NCBI GenBank assembly: GCA_905479325.1
Contig: CAJQLW010000043.1
Coordinates: 1 to 42,725 of the forward strand
Direction: 5' to 3'
DNA from: an uncultured Flavobacteriales bacterium
GTDB taxonomy: Bacteria; Bacteroidota; Bacteroidia; Flavobacteriales_E; Vicingaceae
Length of the DNA: 42,725 bases
Shown here: positions 1-9,150 of the stretch, piece by piece
Position numbering within the stretch: position 1 is the first letter of the stretch
Layout of the letters: every line of letters starts with the position of its first letter
Translations under genes and position numbers: made by a program
Notes under the pieces: generated by a model
The model's input: only the letters and a program-made list of their open reading frames with translations
What the model was told of the DNA's origin: nothing
Database searches by the model: none

Positions 1-44
1 ATTGGTACATCCAATTCCTTCTTGGTCTAAAAGATAATATCTAA
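1..44 (+). other. Possible 3' end of an unidentified reading frame, cut by the window edge
   Basis: The third forward frame is open from the window edge to a TAA at 42-44 and would encode only 13 residues (WYIQFLLGLKDNI). It is followed by a hairpin, as a gene end would be. It is too short to identify and may be chance. It matters because it lies where the 5' half of gldM would be expected. Confidence 0.15.
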
Positions 45-51
45 TATGCAA

Positions 52-80
52 AATGCTTCCTAGTAATAGGGAGCATTCTT
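52..80 (+). terminator. Hairpin upstream of the truncated gldM
   Basis: AATGCTTCC (52-60) and GGGAGCATT (69-77) form a 9-bp stem with one G-T wobble. The loop TAGTAATA, with the following G, reads as three stop codons in a row in one frame. Only a weak T-rich stretch follows, so it is at best a moderate terminator. It shows that this segment is intergenic in character and not gldM coding sequence. Confidence 0.35.
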
Positions 81-125
81 GTATAAGAAGTTTTAAACTA
101 TTTATAAAATTTCTATGTTAAGTAT

Positions 126-1049
126 TTGTACAGTTCAGTTGACGCAGCTTCGTACAAATTTACCGGCCTTGATGCTGCTGTTATACCAGAGTCTAATTAC
201 ATTATTAGAGGAGATAGCTTCAGAGCTGAAGTCTTTTTAGCTGCTTTTGATACTACAATGAAGCCTGCTATTACCTTGGGTACAACATATGATTCAACTA
301 CTCATGCTGTAGGAGGCGATACTGTTGGTGTAACACTGAGAAATGGAAAAGGATATATTTCTATACCTACAAATTCTTTAGGTTTAAAGTCTTTTAAGGG
401 AGATATAGCTTTTAAAGGACCAACCGGAGAAATTGAGCACTATCCTTATAGTATCAATTACCAAGTTGCTGCTCCTAGCACAACGATTTCAGCAACGGCG
501 ATGAATGTATTTTACATTGGTGTTCCTAACCCGGTGGATATTGCAGCCTCAGGAGTTGCCAAGGATAAAGTTAGTGCATCTATTACCAATGGTTCTATCT
601 CAAAATCAGGGGAAAGTTGGGTAGTTAATGTTAAAACACCTGGAAAAGCAACTATCAATGTTTCAGCTGAAGTAGAAGGTACTAGAAAAACGATGGGATC
701 AATGGAATTTAGGGTGAAAAAGATTCCGACTCCTATTGCTGAAATTGCAGGGCAATCTTCTGGAGCAATACCGAAAAATAAATTAGCTAACACAGCAGGT
801 ATCATTGCTCAAATGGAGAATTTTGAATTTGATGTAAGAGTTACTGTAGCTTCTTTCAAATTTGTTTACACACAAGCTAATGGCTTATCTAAGGAAGTTC
901 CTGTGTCAGGTCCTCGATTTGATGACAAGGTGAAACAAATTCTTCGAGGAATCAAGCCTGGATCTAGGGTTACTTTTGAGGATATAAAAGCTAAAATGCC
1001 TGATGGAGAGCTTAGAAAACTTGGCTCAATTGTATTGAAGGCTATCTAA
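126..1049 (+). CDS. gldM: GldM C-terminal part (T9SS/gliding motor shaft), 5'-truncated
   Basis: GldM is the periplasmic shaft of the GldL-GldM motor that powers type IX secretion and gliding. Full-length GldM is about 510 residues: a short cytoplasmic tail, one membrane helix and four periplasmic domains. This frame gives about 307 residues matching only the later periplasmic domains (about D2-D4), beginning at the conserved YLYSSVDAASYKF block. The membrane helix and first domain are missing. The frame opens after a TAA at 105-107, and the only early start is the TTG at 126. All three forward frames upstream carry stops, so one frameshift cannot restore the gene. gldN follows after 12 bases, the normal gldKLMN order. 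This is either a disrupted gene (insertion or deletion) or an assembly or contig-edge artefact. The family call is firm; the status as a working gene is doubtful. Confidence 0.8.
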   Translation: MYSSVDAASYKFTGLDAAVIPESNYIIRGDSFRAEVFLAAFDTTMKPAITLGTTYDSTTHAVGGDTVGVTLRNGKGYISIPTNSLGLKSFKGDIAFKGPTGEIEHYPYSINYQVAAPSTTISATAMNVFYIGVPNPVDIAASGVAKDKVSASITNGSISKSGESWVVNVKTPGKATINVSAEVEGTRKTMGSMEFRVKKIPTPIAEIAGQSSGAIPKNKLANTAGIIAQMENFEFDVRVTVASFKFVYTQANGLSKEVPVSGPRFDDKVKQILRGIKPGSRVTFEDIKAKMPDGELRKLGSIVLKAI

Positions 1050-1061
1050 TATTTATTACTT

Positions 1062-1919
1062 ATGAAAAAGATTTGTTTTTCTCTTTTATTGATTATTTGC
1101 ACCATTGGAGCGTCGAAAGCACAAGGTGATAATAAAGTCTTGGATGGGGTTTTTATAAAGGAGACATCGCCTACTAGAAGAGTAATACCATACACTCATG
1201 TTAGAGAAGCAGATGTTACATATTACAAACGAGTATGGAGGATTATCGATTTGAAAGAAAAGATGAACCATCCTTTATACTACCCTCTAGTTCCAATAAA
1301 GGAAATAGGATTTGAAAGAATCAGTCTTTTTAATGTAATTAAAAATGCAGTTCAAGCGGGCGAGATGACCGCTTACGACGAAGATGGAGTAGGTGGTCAA
1401 TTTCAACTTCCACTTTCAAAGAGTGAAGCAATTGGTAAATTGTCGAAAGAAGTTACAACCACGGATATAGACCCAGAGACTGGTTTGGAGATTGAAAGTA
1501 CTTATAATGATGAGATTACTGCGGATAAAGTCAAGGAATATAGGTTAAAAGAAGATTGGTTCTTCGATAAGGAGCGTTCTGTGATGGAGGTACGTATTAT
1601 AGGTATGCTTCCTGTTGTTGAAATTTTAAATACTGAAACGGGGATAACTCGAAAAGAGGGTCTTTTTTGGATTTATTTTCCTGAAGCTCGATATGTTTTT
1701 GCAAATCACGAAGTGTACAATTCTTCGAATGATGGGTCTAGAATGACTTTTGAGGATTTGTTTAGAAAAAGAATGTTCAGTGGTTTTATATACAAAGAAA
1801 CAAATGTTTACGATAACAGAATTTTGGATGATTACACCAAAGGAATCGATCGATTATTGGAAGCTCGAAAAATTCAGCAAGAAATTGTAAACTTTGAGCA
1901 CGACATGTGGCAGTATTAG
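1062..1919 (+). CDS. gldN: Gliding motility protein GldN (PorN)
   Basis: GldN/PorN is a periplasmic component of the type IX secretion system that forms rings with the lipoprotein GldK under the outer membrane. The 285-residue product has a Sec signal peptide (MKKICFSLLLIICTIGASKAQ), the normal family length, and family-typical blocks such as KRVWRIIDLKEKMNHPLYYP and the ARYVFANHEVYN region. It starts 12 bases after gldM, consistent with the conserved gldK-gldL-gldM-gldN operon order, and is closed by a strong hairpin terminator at 1941-1973. If the gldM disruption to the left is real, gldN may also have lost its normal operon promoter, since none is evident in the short gap. Confidence 0.93.
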   Translation: MKKICFSLLLIICTIGASKAQGDNKVLDGVFIKETSPTRRVIPYTHVREADVTYYKRVWRIIDLKEKMNHPLYYPLVPIKEIGFERISLFNVIKNAVQAGEMTAYDEDGVGGQFQLPLSKSEAIGKLSKEVTTTDIDPETGLEIESTYNDEITADKVKEYRLKEDWFFDKERSVMEVRIIGMLPVVEILNTETGITRKEGLFWIYFPEARYVFANHEVYNSSNDGSRMTFEDLFRKRMFSGFIYKETNVYDNRILDDYTKGIDRLLEARKIQQEIVNFEHDMWQY

Positions 1920-1940
1920 AATAAAATAAAGTAAAACGAA

Positions 1941-1973
1941 AGCCTCAACCTTACACAGGTTGAGGCTTTTTTT
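1941..1973 (+). terminator. Rho-independent terminator after gldN
   Basis: A perfect 10-bp stem, AGCCTCAACC (1941-1950) with GGTTGAGGCT (1958-1967), has a 7-base loop and runs into a T7 tract. It ends the gld operon. The next gene begins only six bases after the T tract. Confidence 0.9.
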
Positions 1974-1978
1974 ATGGC

Positions 1979-3274
1979 ATGTACAAAGATTATTTAAAGC
2001 TCACGATCCCAAATATTTTAACCAACCTCACTGTTCCACTGGTAAGTTTGGTAGATGTGTTTCTAATGGGTCATTTGGATGGACCTCTATTTATACTTGC
2101 AATTGGTCTTTCTGTGGCATTTTTTAACATGCTTTACTGGGCGTTTGGCTTTTTACGAATGGGAACTACTGGAATGGTTGCTCAGTACTTTGGTAGGAAC
2201 GACAATGATGGTATTCAGAAAATAATTACTCAAGGTTTAATCATTTCGGTAGGTTTGGGTATTCTCTTTATTTGTTCTCAGAATGCTATTTTGTTTGCTT
2301 CTAAGTCAATTATGGAAGTGTCTTCCGATACATTTATTTTGATTTCAGATTATTTCCGGATTAGAATATATGCTGCTCCTGCTAGTATTATTTTGTTTGT
2401 AATTAATGGTTGGTTATTGGGGGTTCATAAATCTAAAGTTGCACTTTATTTAGCGCTGGTAATAAATACAGTTAACATTGTTTTAAGCTATGTTCTTGTT
2501 AAATTTTATGGTTTAGGCATTGAGGGTGCAGCTATAGGTACTTTAGTTGCGCAATATTCAGGTTTGCTAATAGGTGTTGGTTTGCTGTTAAAATCTTACC
2601 CTTTAAAATGGTATATATTCTTTAAAGAAAGTTTTGGAGCAAATTCAAGTTGGAAGTCCTTTATTCAAGTAAATAGTGATTTATTCATCCGGACGTTATG
2701 TTTATTGTTTACGCTGACCTTTTTTAAAATTAATGCAGCTGAATTTGGTGTGACAATAGGTGCAGGGAATTTACTTTTATTAGAGTTTATAAGTCTTTCG
2801 GCTTATGGGATTGATGGTCTTGCCTTCGCAGCTGAATCCATTTCTGGAAGGTATTTTGGGTTGAGAAATCTAAAGCAATTAAAAAAATCTATTACTGTAG
2901 CCTTTCAAATAGGGTTAATTATTGGAGCATTAGGCAGTGCAATATTCTTCTTTTTGGGAGAATTAATTTTAGAAGTTTTGACCAATCAGCAGGGTGTAAT
3001 AGATGCTGCGATTCCTTACTTACCATGGGTTATTGTTGCTCCAATCCTTCATTCCTTCGCCTATGTTTGGGATGGGATTTACATCGGTTGTACGGCTAGT
3101 AAACAAATGAAATGGTCGTTGCTCATATCTACCATAGGCGTATTTTTACCAAGCTATTATTTGTTCTCTCACTTATTTGAAAATCACGGCGTGTGGTTGT
3201 CTATAACCCTGTTCATGTTGTCAAGAGGCTTGATTCAAACTATTCTCGTTAAAAGTATTTACAAGCGCTTATAA
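1979..3274 (+). CDS. MATE-family efflux transporter
   Basis: A 431-residue integral membrane protein with about 12 hydrophobic segments. The N-terminus, with LTIPNILTNLTVPLVSLVD then a MGHL block, is characteristic of the DinF-like branch of the MATE (multidrug and toxin extrusion) family. These proteins export organic compounds across the inner membrane in exchange for sodium ions or protons. The substrate cannot be told from sequence. The ATG at 1979 is chosen because it directly precedes the conserved first helix; the frame upstream closes at 1961 with no other start. No ribosome-binding site or promoter is visible, and the start is only six bases beyond the gldN terminator T tract. The 3' end overlaps the convergent hydrolase gene by 6 bases. 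Confidence 0.88.
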   Translation: MYKDYLKLTIPNILTNLTVPLVSLVDVFLMGHLDGPLFILAIGLSVAFFNMLYWAFGFLRMGTTGMVAQYFGRNDNDGIQKIITQGLIISVGLGILFICSQNAILFASKSIMEVSSDTFILISDYFRIRIYAAPASIILFVINGWLLGVHKSKVALYLALVINTVNIVLSYVLVKFYGLGIEGAAIGTLVAQYSGLLIGVGLLLKSYPLKWYIFFKESFGANSSWKSFIQVNSDLFIRTLCLLFTLTFFKINAAEFGVTIGAGNLLLLEFISLSAYGIDGLAFAAESISGRYFGLRNLKQLKKSITVAFQIGLIIGALGSAIFFFLGELILEVLTNQQGVIDAAIPYLPWVIVAPILHSFAYVWDGIYIGCTASKQMKWSLLISTIGVFLPSYYLFSHLFENHGVWLSITLFMLSRGLIQTILVKSIYKRL

Positions 3275-3895
3275 TGTCGCAAAAAACATAGTTATCTCTT
3301 TTGGAATTTCATGGCGTCCAACAAAGGGAACGTAAGTGCAATTTGAGTCGATTGCTCGAAGTTGGTTAAAATATTTCTCAGCATTTGCTGGTCTAACCAA
3401 CCGATCATTGTTGCCGTAATAGAAATAAATTGCTTTGGAATTCAGATACAAATTATCTTTAGATACTAACTCTTCTGGGATGCTTCCGGCAACAAGGTGT
3501 GTAGATGTTATGTTAATATTTGAATTGGCCTGCCAACGAAGCAAAGTAGAAACCCCTTGAGAAAAGCCAACAAAATGAAGGGGAATGTTTTTGTGTTTCT
3601 CTTTAATAACGGTAACAAGTAAGTTTAAATAATTACTGTAATCTTTTATTTCATCGTCTCGCTCATGCGAAGTCATCCAGTTAGCGGCAGGTTGTTGATG
3701 TTTGTTATAAAATTTAGATAAAGCTTCAGGTGCGTAGACGTGATAACCCATTGGAGACAAATCTTTAAATTCTTTTATAAACTCACTAGCTAACTGAGCA
3801 TAGCCATGAAGTACAATCAGAACACCTTTGGACGGTTCTATTGCTTTGTCGTGATAATAATGTGCAGTTCGTTTAACTTCTAACGTATGTTTCAT
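3269..3895 (-). CDS. Alpha/beta hydrolase (phospholipase/carboxylesterase type)
   Basis: A 208-residue cytoplasmic protein with the alpha/beta-hydrolase fold signature: VLHGYAQ for the oxyanion region, GFSQG with nucleophile Ser112, Asp164 in GNNDRLV, and His195 in GRHEIP. This is a complete Ser-Asp-His triad. It resembles the short carboxylesterase/phospholipase family, whose members cleave small esters or lysophospholipids; the physiological substrate is unknown. The frame stays open upstream to 4081, but that part is antisense to the ABC-F gene, so the ATG at 3895 (MKHTLEVKR) is taken. There is no signal peptide. It is divergent from the ABC-F gene across a 52-base gap and convergent with the MATE gene. 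Confidence 0.82.
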   Translation of the reverse strand: MKHTLEVKRTAHYYHDKAIEPSKGVLIVLHGYAQLASEFIKEFKDLSPMGYHVYAPEALSKFYNKHQQPAANWMTSHERDDEIKDYSNYLNLLVTVIKEKHKNIPLHFVGFSQGVSTLLRWQANSNINITSTHLVAGSIPEELVSKDNLYLNSKAIYFYYGNNDRLVRPANAEKYFNQLRAIDSNCTYVPFVGRHEIPKEITMFFATL

Positions 3896-3902
3896 ATCCC
3901 TA

Positions 3903-3910
3903 CAAAAATG
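3903..3910 (-). promoter_or_regulatory. Possible -7 box for the hydrolase gene
   Basis: On the minus strand CATTTTTG matches the Bacteroidota -7 consensus TAnnTTTG at all but the first fixed base. It lies seven bases before the hydrolase ATG, so any leader would be a few bases at most. No clear -33 TTG is present. Confidence 0.3.
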
Positions 3911-3934
3911 ACCTTTTTTACTTAATGAGTTTGG

Positions 3935-3942
3935 TACTTTTG
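3935..3942 (+). promoter_or_regulatory. -7 promoter box for the ABC-F gene
   Basis: TACTTTTG is an exact match to TAnnTTTG, with five bases between it and the ATG at 3948. Transcription starting a few bases after the box would begin at or next to the A of the start codon, giving an essentially leaderless mRNA. Confidence 0.5.
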
Positions 3943-3947
3943 CGCTT

Positions 3948-5912
3948 ATGGTAGGAATAAATAATGCGGTATTACATTTTGCTGACCGAGCGATATTTAA
4001 TTCAATTTCGTTTATTGTAAATAAACAAGATCGGGTTGGACTTGTAGGAAAAAATGGGGCAGGAAAATCTACCATGCTCAAAGCGTTAGCGGGGATTCAA
4101 AAATTAGATGGTGGGTCTATTTCTTTTCCTACAGGATTAACTGTAGGGTACTTGCCTCAAGATATGGATTTTGTTTCTGGACGAACGGTTTGGGATGAGA
4201 CAGAAACAAGTTTCAGTAAAAGCCTTGAAATTCAAAATAAGATAGATCAAATTAATCACCAACTTGGAGTGCGAGAAGATTACGAATCTGAGAGTTACTT
4301 GAAAATGTTGGATGATTTATCTGACTTAAATGAAAAGCTAAGTCTTTTGGGCGTTGATACAATGGAAGCTGAAATTGAAAAGATTCTACTTGGCTTAGGG
4401 TTTACAAGGGATGATTTTAGTAGGCAAACAGATGAATTTAGCGGAGGATGGCGAATGCGGATAGAGCTAGCAAAAATTCTGTTGCAGCAATCTGATTTAT
4501 TATTATTAGATGAGCCTACCAACCATCTCGATATTGAGTCTATTCAATGGTTAGAAGATTTCTTAGGCACGTATCCAGGTGCAGTTGTGTTAATTTCTCA
4601 CGACCGGGCTTTTCTTGATAATTTAACGAATCGAACGGTTGAGATTTCTTTAGGTAAGATTTACGATTATGCTGCTCACTATACAAAATACTTGGAGTTG
4701 CGAAAGGAACGAAGGGAGCAAGAAATGGCCGCTTATGTTAATCAACAAAAGCAAATTAAAGACACTGAGGATTTTATTGATCGCTTTAGAGCCAAGGCAA
4801 CAAAGGCTGTTCAAGTTCAGTCGCGGATAAAAGCATTAGGTCGTTTAGATCGAATTGAGATTGAAGTAGAGGATACGGCTGCAATGCGATTTTCATTTCC
4901 CTCTGCACCTCACTCAGGTAAGGTAAGTTTAAGAGTTGATCAAGTTGAAAAAAAGTATGATGACAAAACCATTTTTAAAGATGTAAGCTTTAGCATTGAA
5001 AGAGGCGAAAAAATTGCTTTGTTAGGTAAAAACGGAGAAGGTAAATCTACCATGTCTAGGTTAATTGTTGGAGAGAAATACAATGCAGGAGAAATTGAGT
5101 TAGGGTATCAGGTTAATATTGGGTATTTTGCTCAAAATCAAGCCGAAATTTTAGATCCAGAGAAAACGGTTTTTGAAACAATAGACGAAGCAGCAACGGG
5201 CGAAATTCGAACCAAAATTAGATCGCTATTAGGATCATTTTTGTTTGGTGGGGAGGAAGCTGATAAAAAAGTAAAAGTACTATCAGGTGGAGAGCGCGCC
5301 CGTTTAGCAATGTGTAAGTTATTGCTAGAGCCTGTTAACTTGCTTATTTTGGATGAGCCAACAAACCATCTTGACATTAGGTCAAAGGAGATTTTAAAGG
5401 ATGCGCTTTTACGATATGATGGTACGATGATTTTAATTTCTCATGATCGAGATTTCTTAAAAGGGATGGCACAGAAAATTTATGAATTTTCAGATGGCAC
5501 TGTGAAAGAACACTTAGGTGGTATTGATGAGTTCTTGCGCTCCAAGAGATCAGACGATATCAAGGTTTGGGAAGGGACGAAAAGTGCGAAGACTGTTGCC
5601 GAAGAAAAACACAAATCTAAGTCGAACGACCCCAATTTATACCAATTAAAAAAAGAGTTAAAGAAGAAAGTACGAACTCAAAAGAATGCGGTGAGTAAGG
5701 CAGAGAAAGTTGTATCTGATACAGAAACAGAATTAGCGAAAGTAAATGATGTGTTGAAACACCCAGACGCTTATAGCCGACCTGAAAATAAAGAATTGGT
5801 AGAGAACTGGCCAATTTTAACGAAAAAGCTAGAAACCGCTATGGAGCAGTGGGAAGAAGAAGAGGCAAAATTAGAAACTCTTGAAAATGAATTAAAATCT
5901 TACGAAAGTTAG
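3948..5912 (+). CDS. ABC-F family ATP-binding protein (ribosome-associated)
   Basis: A 654-residue soluble protein with two ABC ATPase domains and no membrane segments, the ABC-F layout. NBD1 has Walker A GKNGAGKS (34-41), signature SGGW (165-168) and Walker B LLLLDEP with TNHLD (about 184-195). The P-site linker is a charged helical pair at about 240-300. NBD2 has GKNGEGKS (360-367), LSGGE (445-449) and [13 protein letters not shown] lysine/glutamate-rich coiled coil fills about 560-654, as in Uup/YdiF-type members. ABC-F proteins bind the ribosomal E site and relieve stalling; some give antibiotic resistance, which sequence alone cannot decide. The stop overlaps the recQ stop by four bases, tail to tail. 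Confidence 0.92.
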   Translation: MVGINNAVLHFADRAIFNSISFIVNKQDRVGLVGKNGAGKSTMLKALAGIQKLDGGSISFPTGLTVGYLPQDMDFVSGRTVWDETETSFSKSLEIQNKIDQINHQLGVREDYESESYLKMLDDLSDLNEKLSLLGVDTMEAEIEKILLGLGFTRDDFSRQTDEFSGGWRMRIELAKILLQQSDLLLLDEPTNHLDIESIQWLEDFLGTYPGAVVLISHDRAFLDNLTNRTVEISLGKIYDYAAHYTKYLELRKERREQEMAAYVNQQKQIKDTEDFIDRFRAKATKAVQVQSRIKALGRLDRIEIEVEDTAAMRFSFPSAPHSGKVSLRVDQVEKKYDDKTIFKDVSFSIERGEKIALLGKNGEGKSTMSRLIVGEKYNAGEIELGYQVNIGYFAQNQAEILDPEKTVFETIDEAATGEIRTKIRSLLGSFLFGGEEADKKVKVLSGGERARLAMCKLLLEPVNLLILDEPTNHLDIRSKEILKDALLRYDGTMILISHDRDFLKGMAQKIYEFSDGTVKEHLGGIDEFLRSKRSDDIKVWEGTKSAKTVAEEKHKSKSNDPNLYQLKKELKKKVRTQKNAVSKAEKVVSDTETELAKVNDVLKHPDAYSRPENKELVENWPILTKKLETAMEQWEEEEAKLETLENELKSYES

Positions 5913-8086
5913 TTGCCCATAATGGATAAGAATTTAATTCTCATCATTCGTAGTTCTTCTTCTGAATAGGTCTCGTCAAATTCTTCTAAAGCCGCATCAA
6001 TAGAGTCTTCTTCGGTTTCTCTGAAATAGTCAATTATTTCTTCTTGATACTCTTCGTCAAGCAAATCATTAAGGATATAATCTAGGTTCACTCTTGTGCC
6101 ACTTGCTACAATGTGTTCTATTTCTTCTAAAATGTCTTCCACATCTTTCCCTTTCGCTACAGCAATATCTTCCAAGGTTAGCTTTCTGTCAATACTTTGA
6201 ATAATAAAAACCTTTAAGCCTGATTTATTGACAACTGATTTTACAATCATATCATCAGGACGTTCTATGTCATTTTCTTCAACATATTCTTGAATGGTCT
6301 CTAAAAATGGAGCACCGAATTTCTCAGCTTTTCCCTGACCAACACCAGTAATATTACATAGTTCTTCCATTGTAATAGGATACTGAGTAGCCATATCTTC
6401 TAAAGAAACTTCTGAGAAGATAACGTATGGCGGCAAATCCTCGTCCTTAGCAACTTCTTTTCTAAGTTCTTTTAAAATGGCAAATAGTTCTTCGTCAGAA
6501 GCCCCTCCACCTTTTGCACTTGTTGCTGCAGCTGCGTTGGCATCGTATTTTTTAGGCTCAACCATTGTCACGCTGTGCGGATTTTTTATAAACTCTTTAC
6601 CCTTTTCACTAATTTTTAAAACACCATAGTTCTCAATTTCCTTAATGATGTAGTTGTTTATGATACATTGTCGAATAATGGAATTCCACTTAATTTCTTC
6701 AATATCACTTCCAGAAGCAAACGACTTGTGTTCGTCGTTGCGCAATGATTTTATTTCGCTTGTAACTTCTCCCGCTAAAAAGTTAGAGATGTAATTGGCT
6801 TTAAAATTCTCTTTTAATTCAAGAATTACATTCATTAGCAACACCATGCTGTCTTTAGCGTCGAACTCTACTCTTGGGTTGATACAGTTATCGCAGTTGC
6901 CGCAATTTTCTTGTTCATAGGTTTCTCCAAAGTAATGCAGCAATTGTTTTCTTCGGCACACAGCCGTTTCAGCGTAAGAAACTGTTTCAAAAATTAGTTG
7001 TCTTCCTATTTCTTGTTCCGCAACAGGCTTACCTTGAAGAAATTTTTCAAGTTTCTCTATGTCTTTGTAACTGTAAAAGGCAATACATTTTCCTTCACCT
7101 CCGTCTCTTCCTGCTCTTCCTGTTTCTTGATAATAACCTTCTAAACTTTTTGGAATGTCGTGATGAATAACGAATCGAACATCTGGTTTATCTATTCCCA
7201 TTCCAAAAGCAATGGTTGCTACAATCACATCAGCCTCCTCCATTAAGAACATGTCTTGGTGTTTTGCTCTCTTTACGGCATCTAAACCGGCATGGTAAGG
7301 GAGCGCTTTTACTCCGTTTACTTGTAATGTTTCAGCTACCTCTTCAACTTTTTTTCTACTCAAGCAATACACTATGCCCGACTTACCTTTGTATTGGTTA
7401 ATGTACTTAACAATTTGAGAATTTGCCTCTTTTTTAGGGTTTACTTCGTAATATAGGTTTGCTCGGTTAAAAGATGCTTTAAACACATTGGCATTCGTCA
7501 TGCCTAAGTTTTTCTGAATATCTTGCTGTACTTTTGGAGTAGCGGTTGCTGTTAAAGCAATAATTGGAACCCGATCAATTGCTTCTATAATTTCTCTTAA
7601 TCTTCTATACTCCGGTCTAAAATCGTGACCCCACTCAGAAATACAATGGGCTTCATCTATCGCAAAAAATGATATTTTAATTGTTTTGAAAAAGTCAATG
7701 TTGGCCTGTTTGGTTAATGTTTCAGGGGCTACATATAACAATTTGGTTTTTCCTGCTACTAAATCTTCTTTTACAATTGCTAAATCTGTTTTATTTAAAG
7801 AAGAGTTCATGAAATGTGCTACATGATTCCCTTGAGAAAAACCTCGAATTGCATCAACTTGGTTCTTCATTAAAGCAATTAATGGCGAAACTACGATTGC
7901 AGTTCCTTCAGAAATTAACGCCGGCAATTGATAACACATGGATTTTCCGCCACCCGTAGGCATAATTACGAAGGTGTCATCACCCTTCAAAACGCTTTCA
8001 ATTACTTGCTCTTGTTCTCCTTTGAAGTTGTTGAAACCGAAGAACTTTTTTAGTTGCTCAGTTAGCGGCATGGACGCTGTATGCAT
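5909..8086 (-). CDS. recQ: ATP-dependent DNA helicase RecQ
   Basis: RecQ is a 3'-5' superfamily 2 DNA helicase in recombinational repair and fork restart. The 725-residue product has Walker A TGGGKS (44-49), the DEAH box [21 protein letters not shown] that continues into the RecQ aromatic loop, helicase motifs V/VI ending [10 protein letters not shown], the zinc-binding cysteines in [11 protein letters not shown] and CGNCDNC, a winged-helix region, and an HRDC domain at about 535-605. Beyond the HRDC there is about 100 further residues with a very acidic end, common in Bacteroidota RecQ and longer than in E. coli (about 610). The ATG at 8086 is used; the ATG five codons later (8071) is an equally good start. 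It is divergent from kdsD. Confidence 0.95.
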   Translation of the reverse strand: MHTASMPLTEQLKKFFGFNNFKGEQEQVIESVLKGDDTFVIMPTGGGKSMCYQLPALISEGTAIVVSPLIALMKNQVDAIRGFSQGNHVAHFMNSSLNKTDLAIVKEDLVAGKTKLLYVAPETLTKQANIDFFKTIKISFFAIDEAHCISEWGHDFRPEYRRLREIIEAIDRVPIIALTATATPKVQQDIQKNLGMTNANVFKASFNRANLYYEVNPKKEANSQIVKYINQYKGKSGIVYCLSRKKVEEVAETLQVNGVKALPYHAGLDAVKRAKHQDMFLMEEADVIVATIAFGMGIDKPDVRFVIHHDIPKSLEGYYQETGRAGRDGGEGKCIAFYSYKDIEKLEKFLQGKPVAEQEIGRQLIFETVSYAETAVCRRKQLLHYFGETYEQENCGNCDNCINPRVEFDAKDSMVLLMNVILELKENFKANYISNFLAGEVTSEIKSLRNDEHKSFASGSDIEEIKWNSIIRQCIINNYIIKEIENYGVLKISEKGKEFIKNPHSVTMVEPKKYDANAAAATSAKGGGASDEELFAILKELRKEVAKDEDLPPYVIFSEVSLEDMATQYPITMEELCNITGVGQGKAEKFGAPFLETIQEYVEENDIERPDDMIVKSVVNKSGLKVFIIQSIDRKLTLEDIAVAKGKDVEDILEEIEHIVASGTRVNLDYILNDLLDEEYQEEIIDYFRETEEDSIDAALEEFDETYSEEELRMMRIKFLSIMGN

Positions 8087-8183
8087 GAATAGACTTTTAG
8101 TTAATTTTGGGACTCATTTTAGAGTTCCGTATGAAGATACAAGTTAGTAAAAAATCGGAGTTCTGAAAACAAAAATTAAATTT

Positions 8184-9149
8184 TTGAAAAATTCACAAGA
8201 AATAAAAGCAATTGCCAAAGAAACCCTCGAAATTGAAAGAGATTCGATTCACAAACTTATTGAAAGTATTGACGATGACTTTGCAAATGTAGTTGAGGTG
8301 GTTTATCGTTCGAAAGGTAGACTTGTGGTTAGTGGTATCGGAAAAAGCGCAATTGTGGCACAAAAAATTGTTGCCACCTTGAATTCTACAGGAACTCCTG
8401 CGTTATTTATGCATGCAGCCGATGCAATTCATGGCGATTTAGGAATGGTGCAAACAGACGATTTAGTGATCTTAATTTCTAAAAGCGGGAATACTCCAGA
8501 AGTAAAAGTACTAGTGCCTTTGGTTAAGGCCTTAGGGAATAAATTAATTGCACTTACAGGTAATTACGATTCTTTTTTAGGTCAGCAAGCGGACTATAGG
8601 TTAAGTTGTGCGGTAGATCAAGAGGCTTGTCCTAATAACTTAGCGCCCACTAATAGTACCACTGCACAAATGGTTATGGGCGATGCTTTGGCTGTTTGTC
8701 TAATCAAATGTAGAGATTTTGGCAGCCAAGATTTTGCGAAGTATCATCCTGGTGGAGCCTTAGGGAAAAAGTTGTATTTAAGGGTTTCTGACTTGTTTGA
8801 GCAAAACGAAAAACCTCAGGTAGGATTAGAGGCTACATTAAAAGAAGTAATTCTTGAAATTTCTAGCAAAAGACTTGGAGTTACTGCCGTTGTGGATGAA
8901 GAAAAGTTAATTGGTATAATTACCGACGGGGATTTAAGGAGAATGTTAAGCAGAGAAGAAGATTTTCAAAAATTAAAGGCGAAAGATATTCTAACGCTGA
9001 ACCCCAAAACGCTAGAAAATGGAGCAATGGCCATTGAAGCAGCAGAAAGAATGAAGGAGTTGAATATTTCTCAATTGTTAATCACCGAAGGAGAAAAATA
9101 TCTCGGTGTAGTGCATTTTCATGATTTACTAAAGGAAGGATTAATTTAA
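8184..9149 (+). CDS. kdsD: Arabinose-5-phosphate isomerase (KpsF/GutQ family)
   Basis: This enzyme interconverts ribulose 5-phosphate and arabinose 5-phosphate, the first committed step toward Kdo of lipopolysaccharide. The 321-residue protein has an N-terminal SIS sugar-isomerase domain (about 30-175, with SGIGKSAIVAQKI, HAADAIHGDLG and SKSGNTPEV) and two CBS domains (about 205-320), the standard KdsD/KpsF plan. No ATG precedes the conserved N-terminus, so the TTG at 8184 is taken as start; it sits in TAAATTTTTG, which itself resembles a -7 box, so the exact start is uncertain. tatC begins one base after the stop, so the two are almost certainly co-transcribed. It links to the LPS-export gene lptB further on. 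Confidence 0.9.
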   Translation: MKNSQEIKAIAKETLEIERDSIHKLIESIDDDFANVVEVVYRSKGRLVVSGIGKSAIVAQKIVATLNSTGTPALFMHAADAIHGDLGMVQTDDLVILISKSGNTPEVKVLVPLVKALGNKLIALTGNYDSFLGQQADYRLSCAVDQEACPNNLAPTNSTTAQMVMGDALAVCLIKCRDFGSQDFAKYHPGGALGKKLYLRVSDLFEQNEKPQVGLEATLKEVILEISSKRLGVTAVVDEEKLIGIITDGDLRRMLSREEDFQKLKAKDILTLNPKTLENGAMAIEAAERMKELNISQLLITEGEKYLGVVHFHDLLKEGLI

Positions 9150-9150
9150 A

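Noticed and set aside
3896..4081. Upstream extension of the hydrolase frame to 4081
   Set aside because: This part is antisense to the ABC-F start and Walker A region and adds no family homology. The ATG at 3895 begins the alpha/beta-hydrolase sequence.
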